Of a stretch of DNA of 64,000 bases, positions 1-10,220 are shown in pieces. Position 1 is the first letter of the stretch. Each line of letters starts with the position of its first letter. The notes beneath the pieces are model-generated. The model made no database searches. It worked only from the letters and a program-made list of their open reading frames with translations, and was not told the DNA's origin. The position numbers and the translations under genes were made by a program. Source of the stretch: Pseudopyrenochaeta lycopersici (taxonomy: Eukaryota > Ascomycota > Dothideomycetes > Pleosporales > Pseudopyrenochaetaceae); contig NHZP01000009.1 of NCBI GenBank assembly GCA_003313425.1, positions 372,001 to 436,000 on the forward strand, given 5' to 3'.

Positions 1-2
1 AT

Positions 3-1169
3 CCTAAGCCTGACGAGCCACAGAAGAAACGTTTGTCTTTGCGCGATGCTCGGATGCGAGCTGACACACTTGTGTCTAGCACTAAGGGAAGTAAAGATAG
101 TCAGCAAGCAAAATCGGCGAAATCGGATGCTCCTTCCCAGGGCTCGCAAATCGAGCCCGCTGAGTCACAGGTTGGCAGCCTACAAGACGGGTTGCTCACA
201 CAACGGCTCTCCAAGGTTGCCTTATCCTACCGCACCAACGAGTGGGCAAAACACTTGGAGGTTGCGGAGAAGCCCGAGTTAGACGATCTCGGTGTACCAG
301 ATCCACAAGGTTTTATTGTAGACGAAGGCCGTCAAGAAGTGGTAGCGCCTGTCAGCGAAGAAATTGCGTCACCGCTCATTGGAAGTAAGGGAAACTCGCG
401 AAGAGCATCAATAGAGAGCAGAGCAAACAGAAACAGTGGTGTTGCTCTGAATAGATCAGCTTCCACGTTTTCTCAGGAGTCGTTACTGGATCAACGTTCT
501 TTCACTCGATCGCCTCCTGTCATGTCTCCAGGCGTACTTTCGCGTGCCAACTCGGGGACAAGACTGGATGCTCTTTCACCTCTTCCAAGCAACACTCTCA
601 TGGGCCAGCGCGAGAACCTGATGAAGAATCGGATATCTTCCCAGTCACTGACGCCGCATACATCGTCGGCGAATCTATTGGCGGAACATGGTGAACAAGA
701 AAATATGACGCTGGCACAACGACGACAATTGCTTCAGCATCAGACATCGTCGCCATCTCTCCAGCATCATACATCTCTGACATCGCAACGGAAGGCGCCC
801 CCTTCAACGAGCCAGAAGTGGCAGAACAAGGGATGGGCTATCAAAGGGGCACCGGCAGGGTTCGACTCGCACCAGCCCAAGCGAAGCTCGAGCTCGCAAT
901 CAAATCAAAAGCGTGAGGAACTATATGCTAGTTGGAGAGACACTATGCGCGACGTTACGCCTCCACAGACGGCTGCGTACATGGCCGAACAACAGCGCAC
1001 AGCGTTGATGAACGAGAGGCGGCAGAAAGAGGCGGAGAAGCAGCAGCGCGAGATTATGCAGCAGCAACGGGCATCACAAATGGACAGCATGATGCGAAGT
1101 GGACAGATGCTCGATGCGCACCGCGAGGCTATGCGGAGAATGCAGGCGAATGCGAACAAGCGGGCATGA
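3..1169 (+). CDS. Uncharacterised fungal protein, C-terminal part (5' truncated by window edge)
   Basis: The frame is open from the very first bases of the window and ends at a TGA at 1167-1169, so the visible 388 residues are the C-terminal part of a longer protein whose start lies outside. I do not recognise a catalytic domain. A short ordered-looking stretch near residues 60-85 (around TQRLSKVALSYRTNEWAKHL) is followed by a long Ser/Gln/Arg-rich, low-complexity tail. The last 80 residues are rich in Arg, Gln, Met and Glu and look like a charged helix or coiled coil ending in RMQANANKRA. Nothing in the sequence tells its function; the composition suits a regulatory or scaffold protein. It is transcribed in the same direction as the ERF4 gene that follows about 1.1 kb later. 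The reading frame is convincing because it is long and has a serine-rich, codon-balanced composition. Confidence 0.75.
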   Translation, partial: PKPDEPQKKRLSLRDARMRADTLVSSTKGSKDSQQAKSAKSDAPSQGSQIEPAESQVGSLQDGLLTQRLSKVALSYRTNEWAKHLEVAEKPELDDLGVPDPQGFIVDEGRQEVVAPVSEEIASPLIGSKGNSRRASIESRANRNSGVALNRSASTFSQESLLDQRSFTRSPPVMSPGVLSRANSGTRLDALSPLPSNTLMGQRENLMKNRISSQSLTPHTSSANLLAEHGEQENMTLAQRRQLLQHQTSSPSLQHHTSLTSQRKAPPSTSQKWQNKGWAIKGAPAGFDSHQPKRSSSSQSNQKREELYASWRDTMRDVTPPQTAAYMAEQQRTALMNERRQKEAEKQQREIMQQQRASQMDSMMRSGQMLDAHREAMRRMQANANKRA

Positions 1170-2263
1170 GGACATTGCGGTTGGAGCGGGTTGGAGGCTT
1201 GTACATTAGGATAGCGGTGGATGCTATCACTTAGATTTTATGACCAGCCACATGGCTACTACACTTGCAGGAATGGACATTTTGAGTCACGGGGGATGGA
1301 CTTGTCGACAGCCATGGGAAAGGGAGCAAGGGTGGTGTTGCGCGACGTGTGCCAAGCTTTTGCTTTTAGATTTCTGTGCCCTGTAGGGCGTTGTGGTAGC
1401 GCGTCGGTAGCCCTATAAGGCTCGTTTGGAGAGATGTGTGGCTAGTAGGCAATATAATGTCGAAGGCAATGTAATGTCAAATGCAATGACGATGACGACG
1501 ATAATATCTGCCAGCTCGGGATGCAAAAGTGAGTGGCTTTCAGGGCATTGACCAAGGATATGCAGGTTTTCTGGGCACGGTGGTGTTGATGCACAGGCGT
1601 GGGAGAGATGCACTCGGAACATGTCTCCGCTGTCATGCTCGGATGCAGGTCAGAAAAGGGGCATAGCGGCATAAGGAAGGGGGCTAAGATTGGATCTCAG
1701 TGAGGGGGGCCCCGGGTGGAGCAGGCGAGCAATTCTGGATTCGTATGCAAAGGGAATCCCGGCAACGCGGAGGCGGGTTCGGCTAGGGTGGATGTGGCGC
1801 GGTCTGCATCAGAGAGTGAATTGGACAGGTTCTTCGCGGGCGTGGTACATGTTGGTTGCTGGAAGGCGTGGGTGTCCCCTTCTCCAACAGGCAGATTGGG
1901 AGGTTGTTGGCGGCGGATGGCGTGGCAGTGCTCGGCAGAGAGGCAAACGGTTGGCATGGCGGTTGGCATGACGATGGGCTCTCTGTGTGTCCGTCTCCGT
2001 CTCCGTCTACTCTCGGTGGGGGCAGGGGGTTGTCGGTCGAGGACAGGGCTAGAGCCAATGCTGCGCGGACACACTTTTTTGCGCACACGAGCCACGGAAT
2101 AGGGCGGACAAGGCTCGTACAAGAAGAAGCAGCGGCCCAGGCAGGCGAGCATAGATTGGGACCAAACTTTTGATGGCGCTGCCAGACGTGTGAGACATCC
2201 GAGGGAAGCACCAAACGCGCACTGCCGGGACCAGACGATACATGACACGGGCTGCCCATCTCC
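1170..2263. other. Intergenic: 3' flank of the first gene and 5' flank of ERF4
   Basis: No gene is supported here. Overlapping open frames on both strands (for example one across 1697-2656 on the minus strand) have arginine- and proline-rich translations typical of non-coding GC-rich DNA. A short imperfect CGTCTC repeat lies at about 1990-2008. The stretch probably holds the 3' UTR of the first gene and the promoter and leader of ERF4; an upstream ERF4 exon could also hide here. Confidence 0.5.
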
Positions 2264-3782
2264 TTGCCATTTCGCTCGCCGTCTCCAGCGACAGACTACC
2301 GCGATACAGTCGACAGCCAGCGGTTTACACCATCTCCAGTCGCCATCCCGGGCCATCTTCCTCTGCGAGCGAGCTCTGCTTATGCACGTGCCCCGCGACT
2401 TCTCTGGCTGCAGACGCTCGCCCTCGCCAACATTCCAGTCAACACGGCGCCTCCACGCCCGCCCTCCGCTGCGTCTGCGCCGCCGCCTCCGTCGCCAGTG
2501 CCTGCCCGCTGGTCGCTCACCAACCGCATCTTCAATCTCAATCTGCGTTCGCTGTACCAGGGCCCGCCGCGCTTGCCCGCCTCGCGTCTGTGGAACCCCG
2601 TCAACTCGTCCCCACGCACCCTCGCCGTCCACCACCACCACCACCACCACCACCACCAGCCGCCAGCGTCAGCGCCCCGCGACGACTTCCCCAATCTCCC
2701 CGTCCAGGCACCGCATGACGGCCCCCGCGACGACTACCCTCTGCTGACCCTCCCCGAGCGCCGCCAGAGCCGCCAGAGCCCCGCGCCCTCGTCCCTCGCC
2801 GTCGAACGCTCCACGGGCGACGACTCCCTCAGCCGTCGCACCAGCATCGCCCTTCCACGCGACCGCAGGAGCCTGCACACCAACTCGCAGCCCCCCACCC
2901 CGGGGCCCTCTGCCATGGCTCCTCCTGCAGATGCCTCCCCCCAGCCAGACAAGGACCTCGAGGCCGCCATCAAGCCCGCAACCTCGGAACTCTCCCGCGT
3001 CTCGCTGCCAGCCTCGCAGCGCACATCAATCGGCTCTCGATCCGCCGCCTCTGCTCGCGCCCACGGCGATGACGACAACGACAACGACGACGACGACGCC
3101 GACGCCGACGCCGCCTCCGAGTTTCCCTGGGGCCCCTCACATCCGTGCTTTCCCCATCCAAATCCCCATGTCCCCCTGAACTCGCCCCTGTATAACACGA
3201 CGCGCATCATTCGCATCAAGCGCGACTGGATGATCAAGGGCGATCTGGCCCCGACCTTTGCCAATCTCTACCCGGAAATCCTAGATCCCATGATCAATGA
3301 AGACGATTTCAGGCTGTTGATCAAGAAAATCAACGACACCCTGACTGATGCATTTGACCCCTTCACCTGGCGCGCCTGCATTGACGCCGTCATGGGCGTG
3401 GCCACCTTTTGGTTGTGGGACGACGCGGGCCTGACGGGTGTCAAGCGCCAACTTGCACAGCTTGAGAGCTGGATAGAAGACTGGAACCACCGCATTGGTG
3501 CAAACGAATCCGTCAAGATCATCCCGCTGCGCCGGACTGGCTTTCTGACGGTATGTTCTCGTCACTTCGACCGCCTTGATGAATGAAAATCGCTAACACT
3601 CGCAGCTTGACATCCAAATACCAGATCCGCATCTTGGGCCCGATACCGGCACCCGGCCCCATACGCAGGAAGATGACGCTTCACACAGTCCATCCCAGCA
3701 GCACAATCATCAACTACCTTATTCTATCGCACCCGCGCTTCAGATCAATTCGCAGCCACCCCTCGTCGAAGCCCATTCATAG
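2264..3782 (+). CDS. ERF4: Erf4/Golgin-A7 family subunit of the Ras palmitoyltransferase
   Basis: Predicted cofactor of the DHHC enzyme Erf2, which palmitoylates Ras and other proteins at the ER/Golgi membrane. The Golgin-A7/ERF4 domain fills about the last 130 residues of exon 1: it begins at FPWGPSHPCFP and includes the family's TTRIIRIKRDW, FANLYPEIL and FDPFTWRACIDAVMG motifs. Exon 1 ends at 3550, a 55-bp intron (GTATGT...CGCAG) spans 3551-3605, and exon 2 runs 3606-3782 to TAG. Upstream of the domain lie a nine-His run (CAC repeats, 2630-2656) and an acidic Asp/Asn/Ala run near 3065-3115. The 5' end is unresolved: the frame is open from 2246, but the codon at 2264 is TTG and the first in-frame ATG is at 2915, which would give 270 residues. 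A small upstream coding exon is possible. The domain call is firm, the start is not. Confidence 0.82.
2630..2656 (+). repeat. (CAC)9 microsatellite
   Basis: Nine perfect CAC units. In the ERF4 reading frame they would encode nine consecutive histidines, but they lie upstream of the first in-frame ATG, so they may be untranslated leader. Confidence 0.9.
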
Positions 3783-4562
3783 CAGTCGTATGGACATGTC
3801 ACAAATACGTACGTAGCTCTACATTGGACTTAACAGCTATACAAGCTGGCGACCATGCTTGCGTAAGTACAGAGTCGTCCTAGTCTCTCAGATAACTACT
3901 TGTGTTTTTTTTTTCTTCTATTAGTTTACACTTGCAACGGATAGGTGGTGTTTGGTGTCATTCTACTTTTCCTTAAAGAGTGTCACGATTAGACTACACA
4001 CTTGCTGCAAAGCAGAGCATAATGTTTTGTTTGTTTGTATTTTTCTTTCAATCTCCGATTCGATACCCAACTGCACTGCTTTTCTGTAGCGACGCGCAAT
4101 TCAATCAAATGGAGCCATTTTTTTTTGGCCGATATATTAAGCCATCGCCACGTTCTATTTTGCCCTACTGACTATTCCGCATCCGACCCGTATTGATTGC
4201 TACACCATCTCTGACTCAAGCTGGGCTCATGGTCGGGGCGCGCATAACCACGTCATTTCCACGATGACGCCGAGCGCTAACTAGGTAGGGATCCTGTTCC
4301 ATGTAGGATGGCTAGTTCAGCAAGCAAAGCATGACTTGATCGACATGTTCGATTATACCTTGTTTCAAGTGGCATCATGCCATTGCAAGGGTCTCGAGAC
4401 TTCTGGAACATTACTATTAGTAGAAATGAGAGCGACTTTTTTTTTTTTCAAATACATTGATTGCTTGGCAAGTATCTCGTTTGAAAAGGGAAAGATGAAA
4501 AGTAGTACCAGGTTTGTCATTGAAGGAATGACAAACTACTCTTCAATTCATAGTCGCCTCTC
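3783..4562. other. Intergenic between convergent ERF4 and RBG1
   Basis: AT-richer DNA with several T runs and no supportable gene. It should contain the 3' UTRs and polyadenylation sites of two convergent genes. Confidence 0.6.
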
Positions 4563-6130
4563 TCATTTTGCAACAATACTAACCACATCTTCATCGCTGA
4601 CCGCATGCCCCAGGCCCACTCTCTGCGGTACATGCCTAGCACTCGCACCCCATACCATCGCATATTTGAACGTCTCCTTTAGCGTGCGGTGAATTTGGTC
4701 ACACACATCCTCAATGGTACTGCCATGTCGCACAATCAGGGCTTCGCTAAAGTCTGGGTCGATACCTTTCCTCTTGCTGCAGAATGTCAGCTGCCAGGCA
4801 AGACCATCACGTAAAGACTCGAAGAAAAAGGTGACTCACGTGTAAATCCTAATCAATCGGAGTTCTTCCCAACACCTATCTACGACGTCTTGAATCCCAA
4901 GATCTAGCTCGCAGGACATAACGACTGTGTGTGGTTCTCGGGCGAGCTCGTCTAAATGCGGTAGTCCGATGCTATCGATCTTGTTGTAGACATAGAGGCA
5001 TTTGATGTACTTCCTGTGGTCTTTCATGATCGTGTCGATGACTGGTGTACTCATATTAGCACGCTTTTGAAACTCCTAACATTAAAAACGAGGAAAATAT
5101 TTTGCACGTCAAGATTAAGAGATGCAATGTTGCAAGAGGGAAACATTCTTACAATCATCAACCGTAGCATTTTCATCTCGGACCAAGACTTCGCAGTTCA
5201 GCATTTTATAGTCCTTGAGGATGTTGTAGACCATCTTCTCGTCAAGGTGCTTTGGTGGCACTTGAAAGTTGATCTTCATACCACCCGCCTTTTTGGGCTT
5301 GAGGTAAATATTCCTGGTCATCTTGTCAGCCGTCCAAGTTTTCAGAGTAGTTGAGCGGAATGGACAAGCGTACGGTGGTTCTCTATTCAATCTAATGCCC
5401 ACAGCCTCCAATTCCGCTTCAAGCAATCTCCTTTGCTCTGCCTTCTTGGTCGCATCCAAAATCATGCAAATGAGATCACTCGTCTTCGCTGCCGAAATCA
5501 CCTGCCTTCCTCGGCCTTTACCTTCCGCTGCACCTTCAATGATACCTGGCAGATCAAGGACCTGGATTTCAGCGCCGCCATACTCTAGCACCCCGGGAAT
5601 GGCTGTCAATGTTGTGAAGGCGTACGAGGCAGCTTCTGACTTTGTCTTAGTGACACGTGAGAGAAAAGTAGATTTCCCAACTGAGGGAAAGCCGACGAGA
5701 GCTATCCTGGCGTCGCCAGATTTGCTAACATCAAATCCTGATCCGCCACCACCGCCTGCGCCTGGAGCGGGCTCTAGAAGTTGGGCCCGAAGACGCGCGA
5801 GTTTGCTGGAATACGCTTAGCATAGTACTGTGAAAGCAATTTAAACTTATACTATACCCTTTGAGCAGACCAAGATGATACTCTGTGGGCCTAGGTTAGT
5901 GTGTGATGATCAAGTGCCTTCAAACGCCAGATATATCTAGACAAGCTTTGATCCCCATACCTGTAGCCTTGTTCTCTGCTTTTGTTAGCGCTTGAAATCA
6001 TCTCCTGCTTTGATCGCACTCACTCTGCGTCCTCCGCATCTCATCCTCAATCCTGGCGGGGCGTTAGCGCTTGCCAATATCAAAACTTCAAGCTGCCCCA
6101 CTCTTTGATCTTCTCTGTGATGTTGACCAT
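4563..6130 (-). CDS. RBG1: Rbg1/DRG1 developmentally regulated GTP-binding protein
   Basis: Ribosome-associated Obg-superfamily GTPase that, with its Tma46/DFRP1 partner, supports translation elongation. Eight exons: 6130-6102, 6052-6024, 5975-5961, 5882-5858, 5805-5374, 5313-5153, 5041-4840 and 4776-4563. They splice to 1107 nt, 368 residues, the normal length for the family. The N-terminus starts [11 protein letters not shown]1 is GFPSVGKST at residues 71-79, G3 is DLPG at 117-120 and G4 is NKID at 250-253; a TGS domain occupies about the last 80 residues and ends in [10 protein letters not shown]. Four of the first exons are tiny (29, 29, 15 and 25 nt), yet each junction restores the conserved N-terminal helix. 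The intron at 5314-5373 is 60 bp with no stop, so retention would insert 20 residues before [11 protein letters not shown]. Start chosen because the family begins at exactly this Met. Divergent from the acyltransferase gene upstream. Confidence 0.95.
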
Positions 6131-6451
6131 TTTGACGACTTTTGAAAGCTCTGTGTACCGAAGAGAAGGACTGAGTTGAAGTTGTGCTACTTGATCAAAC
6201 CTGCGGGCTCTTGCAGGGAGATAGTACGATTGCGGAGGGTCGGTGTTGCACACAAGAAGTTCAACAGTCTTACCCTTCCCGTCTAGCGCAGGGCTTAGCG
6301 AATGCAAGATCCAGTGCGTCATCCTTAACTTCTACAAATCAGCCACGATGATGGAGCTTGTTTGTGATTAGAGTGCTTGGTCTGCTTCCCTTCATCAAGT
6401 TCGGTGAGCTGCAAGATCTGCTTCTTCTGTTTCTTCTTTTTCCTTTCTAGC
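6131..6451. promoter_or_regulatory. Shared divergent promoter region, RBG1 / wax-synthase-like gene
   Basis: 321 bp separate the two start codons. A pyrimidine tract ending in CTTTCTAG (6431-6450) sits directly before the ATG at 6452; it looks like a 3' splice site, so the acyltransferase gene may have a spliced leader. No clear TATA box. Confidence 0.45.
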
Positions 6452-8086
6452 ATGCTCAAACCTCTCGGTCCTTGGCCGCAGTCTCATCACGACCTGATAG
6501 AGTACTATTATGCCCAATACGACAAGCAAATCGCAGAAGGCGACTATAAACCCTTTCTTTACCCATGGGGAACATTCGGCGCTCTTTTCGTCATCGTATA
6601 CCTGCTCATTCCTCACCACAATATGCTGTGGCTGAAGAAATGTCGATACCTGGCATGTGCTTGGATTGCTGGTTTCGCCGCGTATAGCACCATGTACACA
6701 AGAGCTAGAGGAATGGCCCCAGCGCTGGGAATAGGCTTGATTAGTGCGTGGAGTGTGGTATGGGTAAGCGCGGTTCTCGTCTGCAATGACGCACAAACGG
6801 ACTTTATGAGAATCGAGAGGACGGGGGGTGCATTTGGCAGTGCGAGGAGAGAAGTGTTGAAAGATAAGGTTGAAACTAACACGAACATGGAATACGATCA
6901 TGAAGCCAAGATGGGTCGATGTCATTCAGCAACGAGCGAGATTTCCAATGGCAATGCGGGCCCGCGCGATCGCCACGGCGAATTCGCATGGCAACCATAC
7001 CCTCTCTCACCCTTCATTGAGCGCTTAGATTGGGTTTGCGACATCTTCTGCAACTTTCGTGGCGCAGGGTGGAACTGGCGGACATCAGCACTCCCTCCTC
7101 CGCCGAAATGGGTGCAAGAGCAACTCCAACGGAACTCTGGGGCTGCCATACCCAAGCATTCGTACAGGATTCACGCTGGTCAAGCGAAGCTATATGATTC
7201 CAGAGAGGAGCTCTTGACAGAGAACACCAAGACGCTTGTTGTAGGGTATCTGGTGCTAGACGGGCTGAAGACGGTGCTGATGTGGGATCCGTATTTCTGG
7301 GGCATCATGGACCGCGCGCCACCGTCCTACCTTCCCTCCCTTATAGTCTCCAGTCGGGCTCTGATGCACATATATCGCATGACTCTTTCCATGCTCGCCA
7401 TAAAGTACGCTCTTCAAACCGTCTTCTCCCTCGCACCCGTTGTGTTCTCTGGCCTGCTTGGGTCCAAACGTCTCGGCGCACGGGCAGAGCCCTGGATGTA
7501 CCCGGAGACATGGGCATCATACGCTGTGGTGCTGGATCGAGGGTTGGCGGGCTGGTGGAGCAGCTGGTGGCATCAAACATTCCGCTTTGCCTTTGAACAA
7601 CCAAGTCAAAAGCTCATTGAGGTGCTGGGAATGAACAAAAAGAGCCCGACGGCGAAATTGTTGCAACTTCTCGTTGCCTTTGGACTCAGTGGTGTGCTGC
7701 ATGCTTGTGGGAGTTATACATGCGCGGGAGATACGCGACCACTGAGAGGTCCAATGGCATTCTTTCTCCTGCAAGCCATGGGCATCTTCGCTGAGGTGAC
7801 TATCACGCAGGTGCTTCGCTCTACAAGCATCCACTACCGTCTCCCAAAGCGGGTCATGCAAGTCTTCAGATTCATATACGTCCATGTGTGGTTCTTTTAC
7901 ACAGCGCACCTGCTATGCGACGATTTCGCAAGAGGAGGCGTATGGCTGTTTGAGCCGGTTCCTGTCTCGTTATTCAGGGGATTAGGATTTGGTGCTGATA
8001 GGAGAGATGGGTGGTGGTGCTGGAGTGGCCAGATCCTGAGATGGCATCGGGGCGACAGCTGGTGGACAAGCGGTATTGCCTTCTAA
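6452..8086 (+). CDS. Wax-synthase-like membrane O-acyltransferase (MBOAT_2 type)
   Basis: Predicted polytopic ER-membrane acyltransferase of the fungal wax-synthase-domain family, which transfers acyl or acetyl groups to hydroxyls of lipids or secondary metabolites; the substrate cannot be read from the sequence. A single exon of 544 residues. About eight hydrophobic segments are visible. The family hallmark, WWHQTFRFAF with its presumed catalytic His, is near residues 390-400, followed by a second hydrophobic conserved stretch (FGLSGVLHACG). Start: the ATG at 6452 (MLKPLGPWPQ) is the first in frame; the frame is open further up to a TTG at 6377, but the intervening sequence is a pyrimidine tract resembling an intron end. 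The gene is convergent with ERG3, and no polyketide or terpene synthase is near, so there is no evidence that it belongs to a metabolite cluster. Confidence 0.85.
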   Translation: MLKPLGPWPQSHHDLIEYYYAQYDKQIAEGDYKPFLYPWGTFGALFVIVYLLIPHHNMLWLKKCRYLACAWIAGFAAYSTMYTRARGMAPALGIGLISAWSVVWVSAVLVCNDAQTDFMRIERTGGAFGSARREVLKDKVETNTNMEYDHEAKMGRCHSATSEISNGNAGPRDRHGEFAWQPYPLSPFIERLDWVCDIFCNFRGAGWNWRTSALPPPPKWVQEQLQRNSGAAIPKHSYRIHAGQAKLYDSREELLTENTKTLVVGYLVLDGLKTVLMWDPYFWGIMDRAPPSYLPSLIVSSRALMHIYRMTLSMLAIKYALQTVFSLAPVVFSGLLGSKRLGARAEPWMYPETWASYAVVLDRGLAGWWSSWWHQTFRFAFEQPSQKLIEVLGMNKKSPTAKLLQLLVAFGLSGVLHACGSYTCAGDTRPLRGPMAFFLLQAMGIFAEVTITQVLRSTSIHYRLPKRVMQVFRFIYVHVWFFYTAHLLCDDFARGGVWLFEPVPVSLFRGLGFGADRRDGWWCWSGQILRWHRGDSWWTSGIAF

Positions 8087-8558
8087 TATAAAGATGATGC
8101 TCAGATTTGGTCATTTTAGATGCATAGCGTGACGTACAAGATCACTTGGCAAATCAATGTGGGAAACACAGTAGTGCCAAATGTTTTGTGACGGAAAAAT
8201 AAAAGATGGTATATTTACAGCAAAGAATGATAGGAAGGATTAATCCGAGCCAGTCCCACCACATTACTATTATCCTACAGAGGCTCAATGCGCCACTGTC
8301 CTAACCTTTTTTGCTCCTGAGCTCCATAATAACGTGTATTACAAGTGAGGCCGCCTTTGCGGCTGGCCAATTGTTCCCAAACAATCCATGCAGCGAGCGC
8401 AAAGAAGGGTATGTACACTAGTCTATTTCTCAACACCAGAGCAGTGCAAATCGTCCCAGAATCGAATGCTGGCGAAGCTCTGCTTTACCGATGTGCGCGT
8501 ATTCTATGCCACGGGGTTTGTTCATAACGGCGTGTCAAGGGTGGGCAAGATGGTCTGT
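8087..8558. other. Intergenic between convergent wax-synthase-like gene and ERG3
   Basis: Holds the two 3' flanks; an AATAAA-like AAAATAAAAG at about 8195 suits polyadenylation of the plus-strand gene. No gene seen. Confidence 0.55.
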
Positions 8559-9673
8559 CTAGCGCACCTTCTTTGGCTCGTCTGGGAGGTACTTGCGATC
8601 GTCCTTACCTTCGACTTCCTGGACCATCTTGTCGACGGCCTCGGCCTGCTTCTTCCACTCGCTCTGGCACATCTTGAGCTCCTTCTGGAACAGCTCATCA
8701 TTTGGTTTGCGGTAGCTGCCGCCCAGGCGATCCCACAGAGTGGTGAATTGGCCATAGTTGTAGTTGAAGTACAAGTGGTGCATGGTGTGGCAAGCGGCGC
8801 CGTTGATGATGGGCGAGTTGTGGGCATATTCGCCGTCGTGGATCAAGACGGTCCAGATGTTGACGAAGACGAAAAAGGCCACAGAGGCGAACTTGGACAG
8901 CGGGAACAGGAAAGGGAAGACGTGGTAAGGCAGGCCCTGGGCATAGCCATCGAGGGGGTGGAAGGCATGCGAGGCGAAAGGGGTTGGCATGATCCACTTG
9001 TGGTGGGGCTTGTGGATGTACTTGTAGACGTTGGGATGGTGCAGGCCGCGGTGGATCCAGTAGATGCAGAAGTCGGTGAAGATGACGAAGAAGGGCAACT
9101 GGGCGTAGTTGTACCAGCGGCCAGGGCCCTCCTCTGTGGTATCATAGAGCTTGGAGTATCCGCGGACCTCAGCCAGGAACCAGGGCACGGTGAAGATGGC
9201 CATAATGGGGAAGGCAATGTTGGCCTGTTTCATCTCGAGCTTGATCTGGTGTTTGAGGTATCGCGGGTGGTTGAAGGTGGACTTGTCGAAGATGAAGAAG
9301 TAGGAGGCGCCTGCAAAGATGTAGTAGACGACGACACCGAAGAGCCTGTGAGCGACGGGTTAGAGGGAGGGGCAAGGGAGGTCTGGGGGGAAGCAAGGAC
9401 GCACCATGTGATGAGATACAGCGTCAATGCCTGTCTCTGCCACTCGTCGCGAGACCAGCGGCTCATGTAGGCATACTTGGACGGCTGGATGGAGAAGTAC
9501 TTGGTCGCGGGTTCGTATTGCCAGGTCGCATGTGGCAGCGCGTAGCCGGTGGGCTCGGCCTTGATGCTCGCAAAGGTGGCATTGGCGGCCGACGAAAATG
9601 CGCGGGCAGGGAGGGCGGTTGCATAGAGGGCGTCGAAGAGGAACGTGTCTGCGACCTCGAGGACGATGTCCAT
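8559..9673 (-). CDS. ERG3: C-5 sterol desaturase (ERG3)
   Basis: ER-membrane di-iron enzyme that introduces the C5-C6 double bond of ergosterol; loss of function in other fungi changes azole response. Two exons, 9673-9405 and 9345-8559, around a 59-bp intron, splice to 351 residues, typical for the family. All histidine clusters of the fatty-acid-hydroxylase superfamily are present: HRGLHH at 188-193, HKPHH at 201-205 and HTMHH at 276-280. Hydrophobic helices flank them. The C-terminus is lysine-rich (PDEPKKVR). Start: the Met at 9673 (MDIVLEVADTF) is where the family begins. Oddly, the same frame stays open for about 620 bp further upstream to 10297, see findings. All key residues are intact. 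Confidence 0.95.
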
Positions 9674-10178
9674 GTTGGGCGGTGGCGGCGCGAAGGAGCC
9701 CCTCGCGGCTTGGACAGTCAGGTACCAGAGAGGCGTGATTCGCGGTGCTTGGCGAGATTCCAGCCGAAACGAGAGACGGCCGCGACGAGGGCTGCAAAAT
9801 ACAGGCAAAAGCAGAGCAGGACGAGCAAGACGTGCAAGACGTGGGACAAGCGACAACGAGAGGACGGAGGCGGTGGCTGCTCCCTTTGAGGACTCGGAAG
9901 CGTTGCGGCGATAATTTCTCAAGCGCGCCGGGCTGCGCGGTCCCTGAGAGACTTTAGCAGCTTGTGGGTCGCTGGCGCTGCGTTGATTGGCAGCCGTTGC
10001 TGATGGCGGATCGTCCGCGCGCACGGGAGATGAGAATGCCGTGCAGCCCGGAGTGGACTGACAGGCCCCCTTTATCAGATCCTCTCTCACATCATGCTCG
10101 GATGCTGCTCGGAACGCCGACATGCCAACATGGCACCACTGTCGCCTTACCGTCTCTGCCATGGCATGCTCAAGCACC

Positions 10179-10220
10179 GCAAACCCAGCAAACCCAGCAA
10201 ACCCAGCAAACCCAGCAAAC
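10179..10220. repeat. 9-bp tandem repeat (GCAAACCCA, 4.7 copies)
   Basis: Perfect head-to-tail units upstream of ERG3. On the minus strand the open frame continuous with ERG3 reads them as repeated Gly-Phe-Ala. Confidence 0.9.

Noticed and set aside
1697..2656. 319-codon minus-strand open frame
   Set aside because: Starts with a run of Val from the complement of the CAC repeat, is Arg-rich throughout and overlaps the ERF4 5' region; compositionally a shadow of GC-rich DNA.
8388..9470. 360-codon plus-strand frame
   Set aside because: Antisense to ERG3, whose histidine boxes and splicing are clear; valine/glutamate-rich translation is the mirror of ERG3 codon use.
6452..9673. Secondary-metabolite cluster built on the wax-synthase-like acyltransferase
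   Set aside because: Neighbours are RBG1 and ERG3, both housekeeping; no synthase, P450 or cluster regulator is adjacent.
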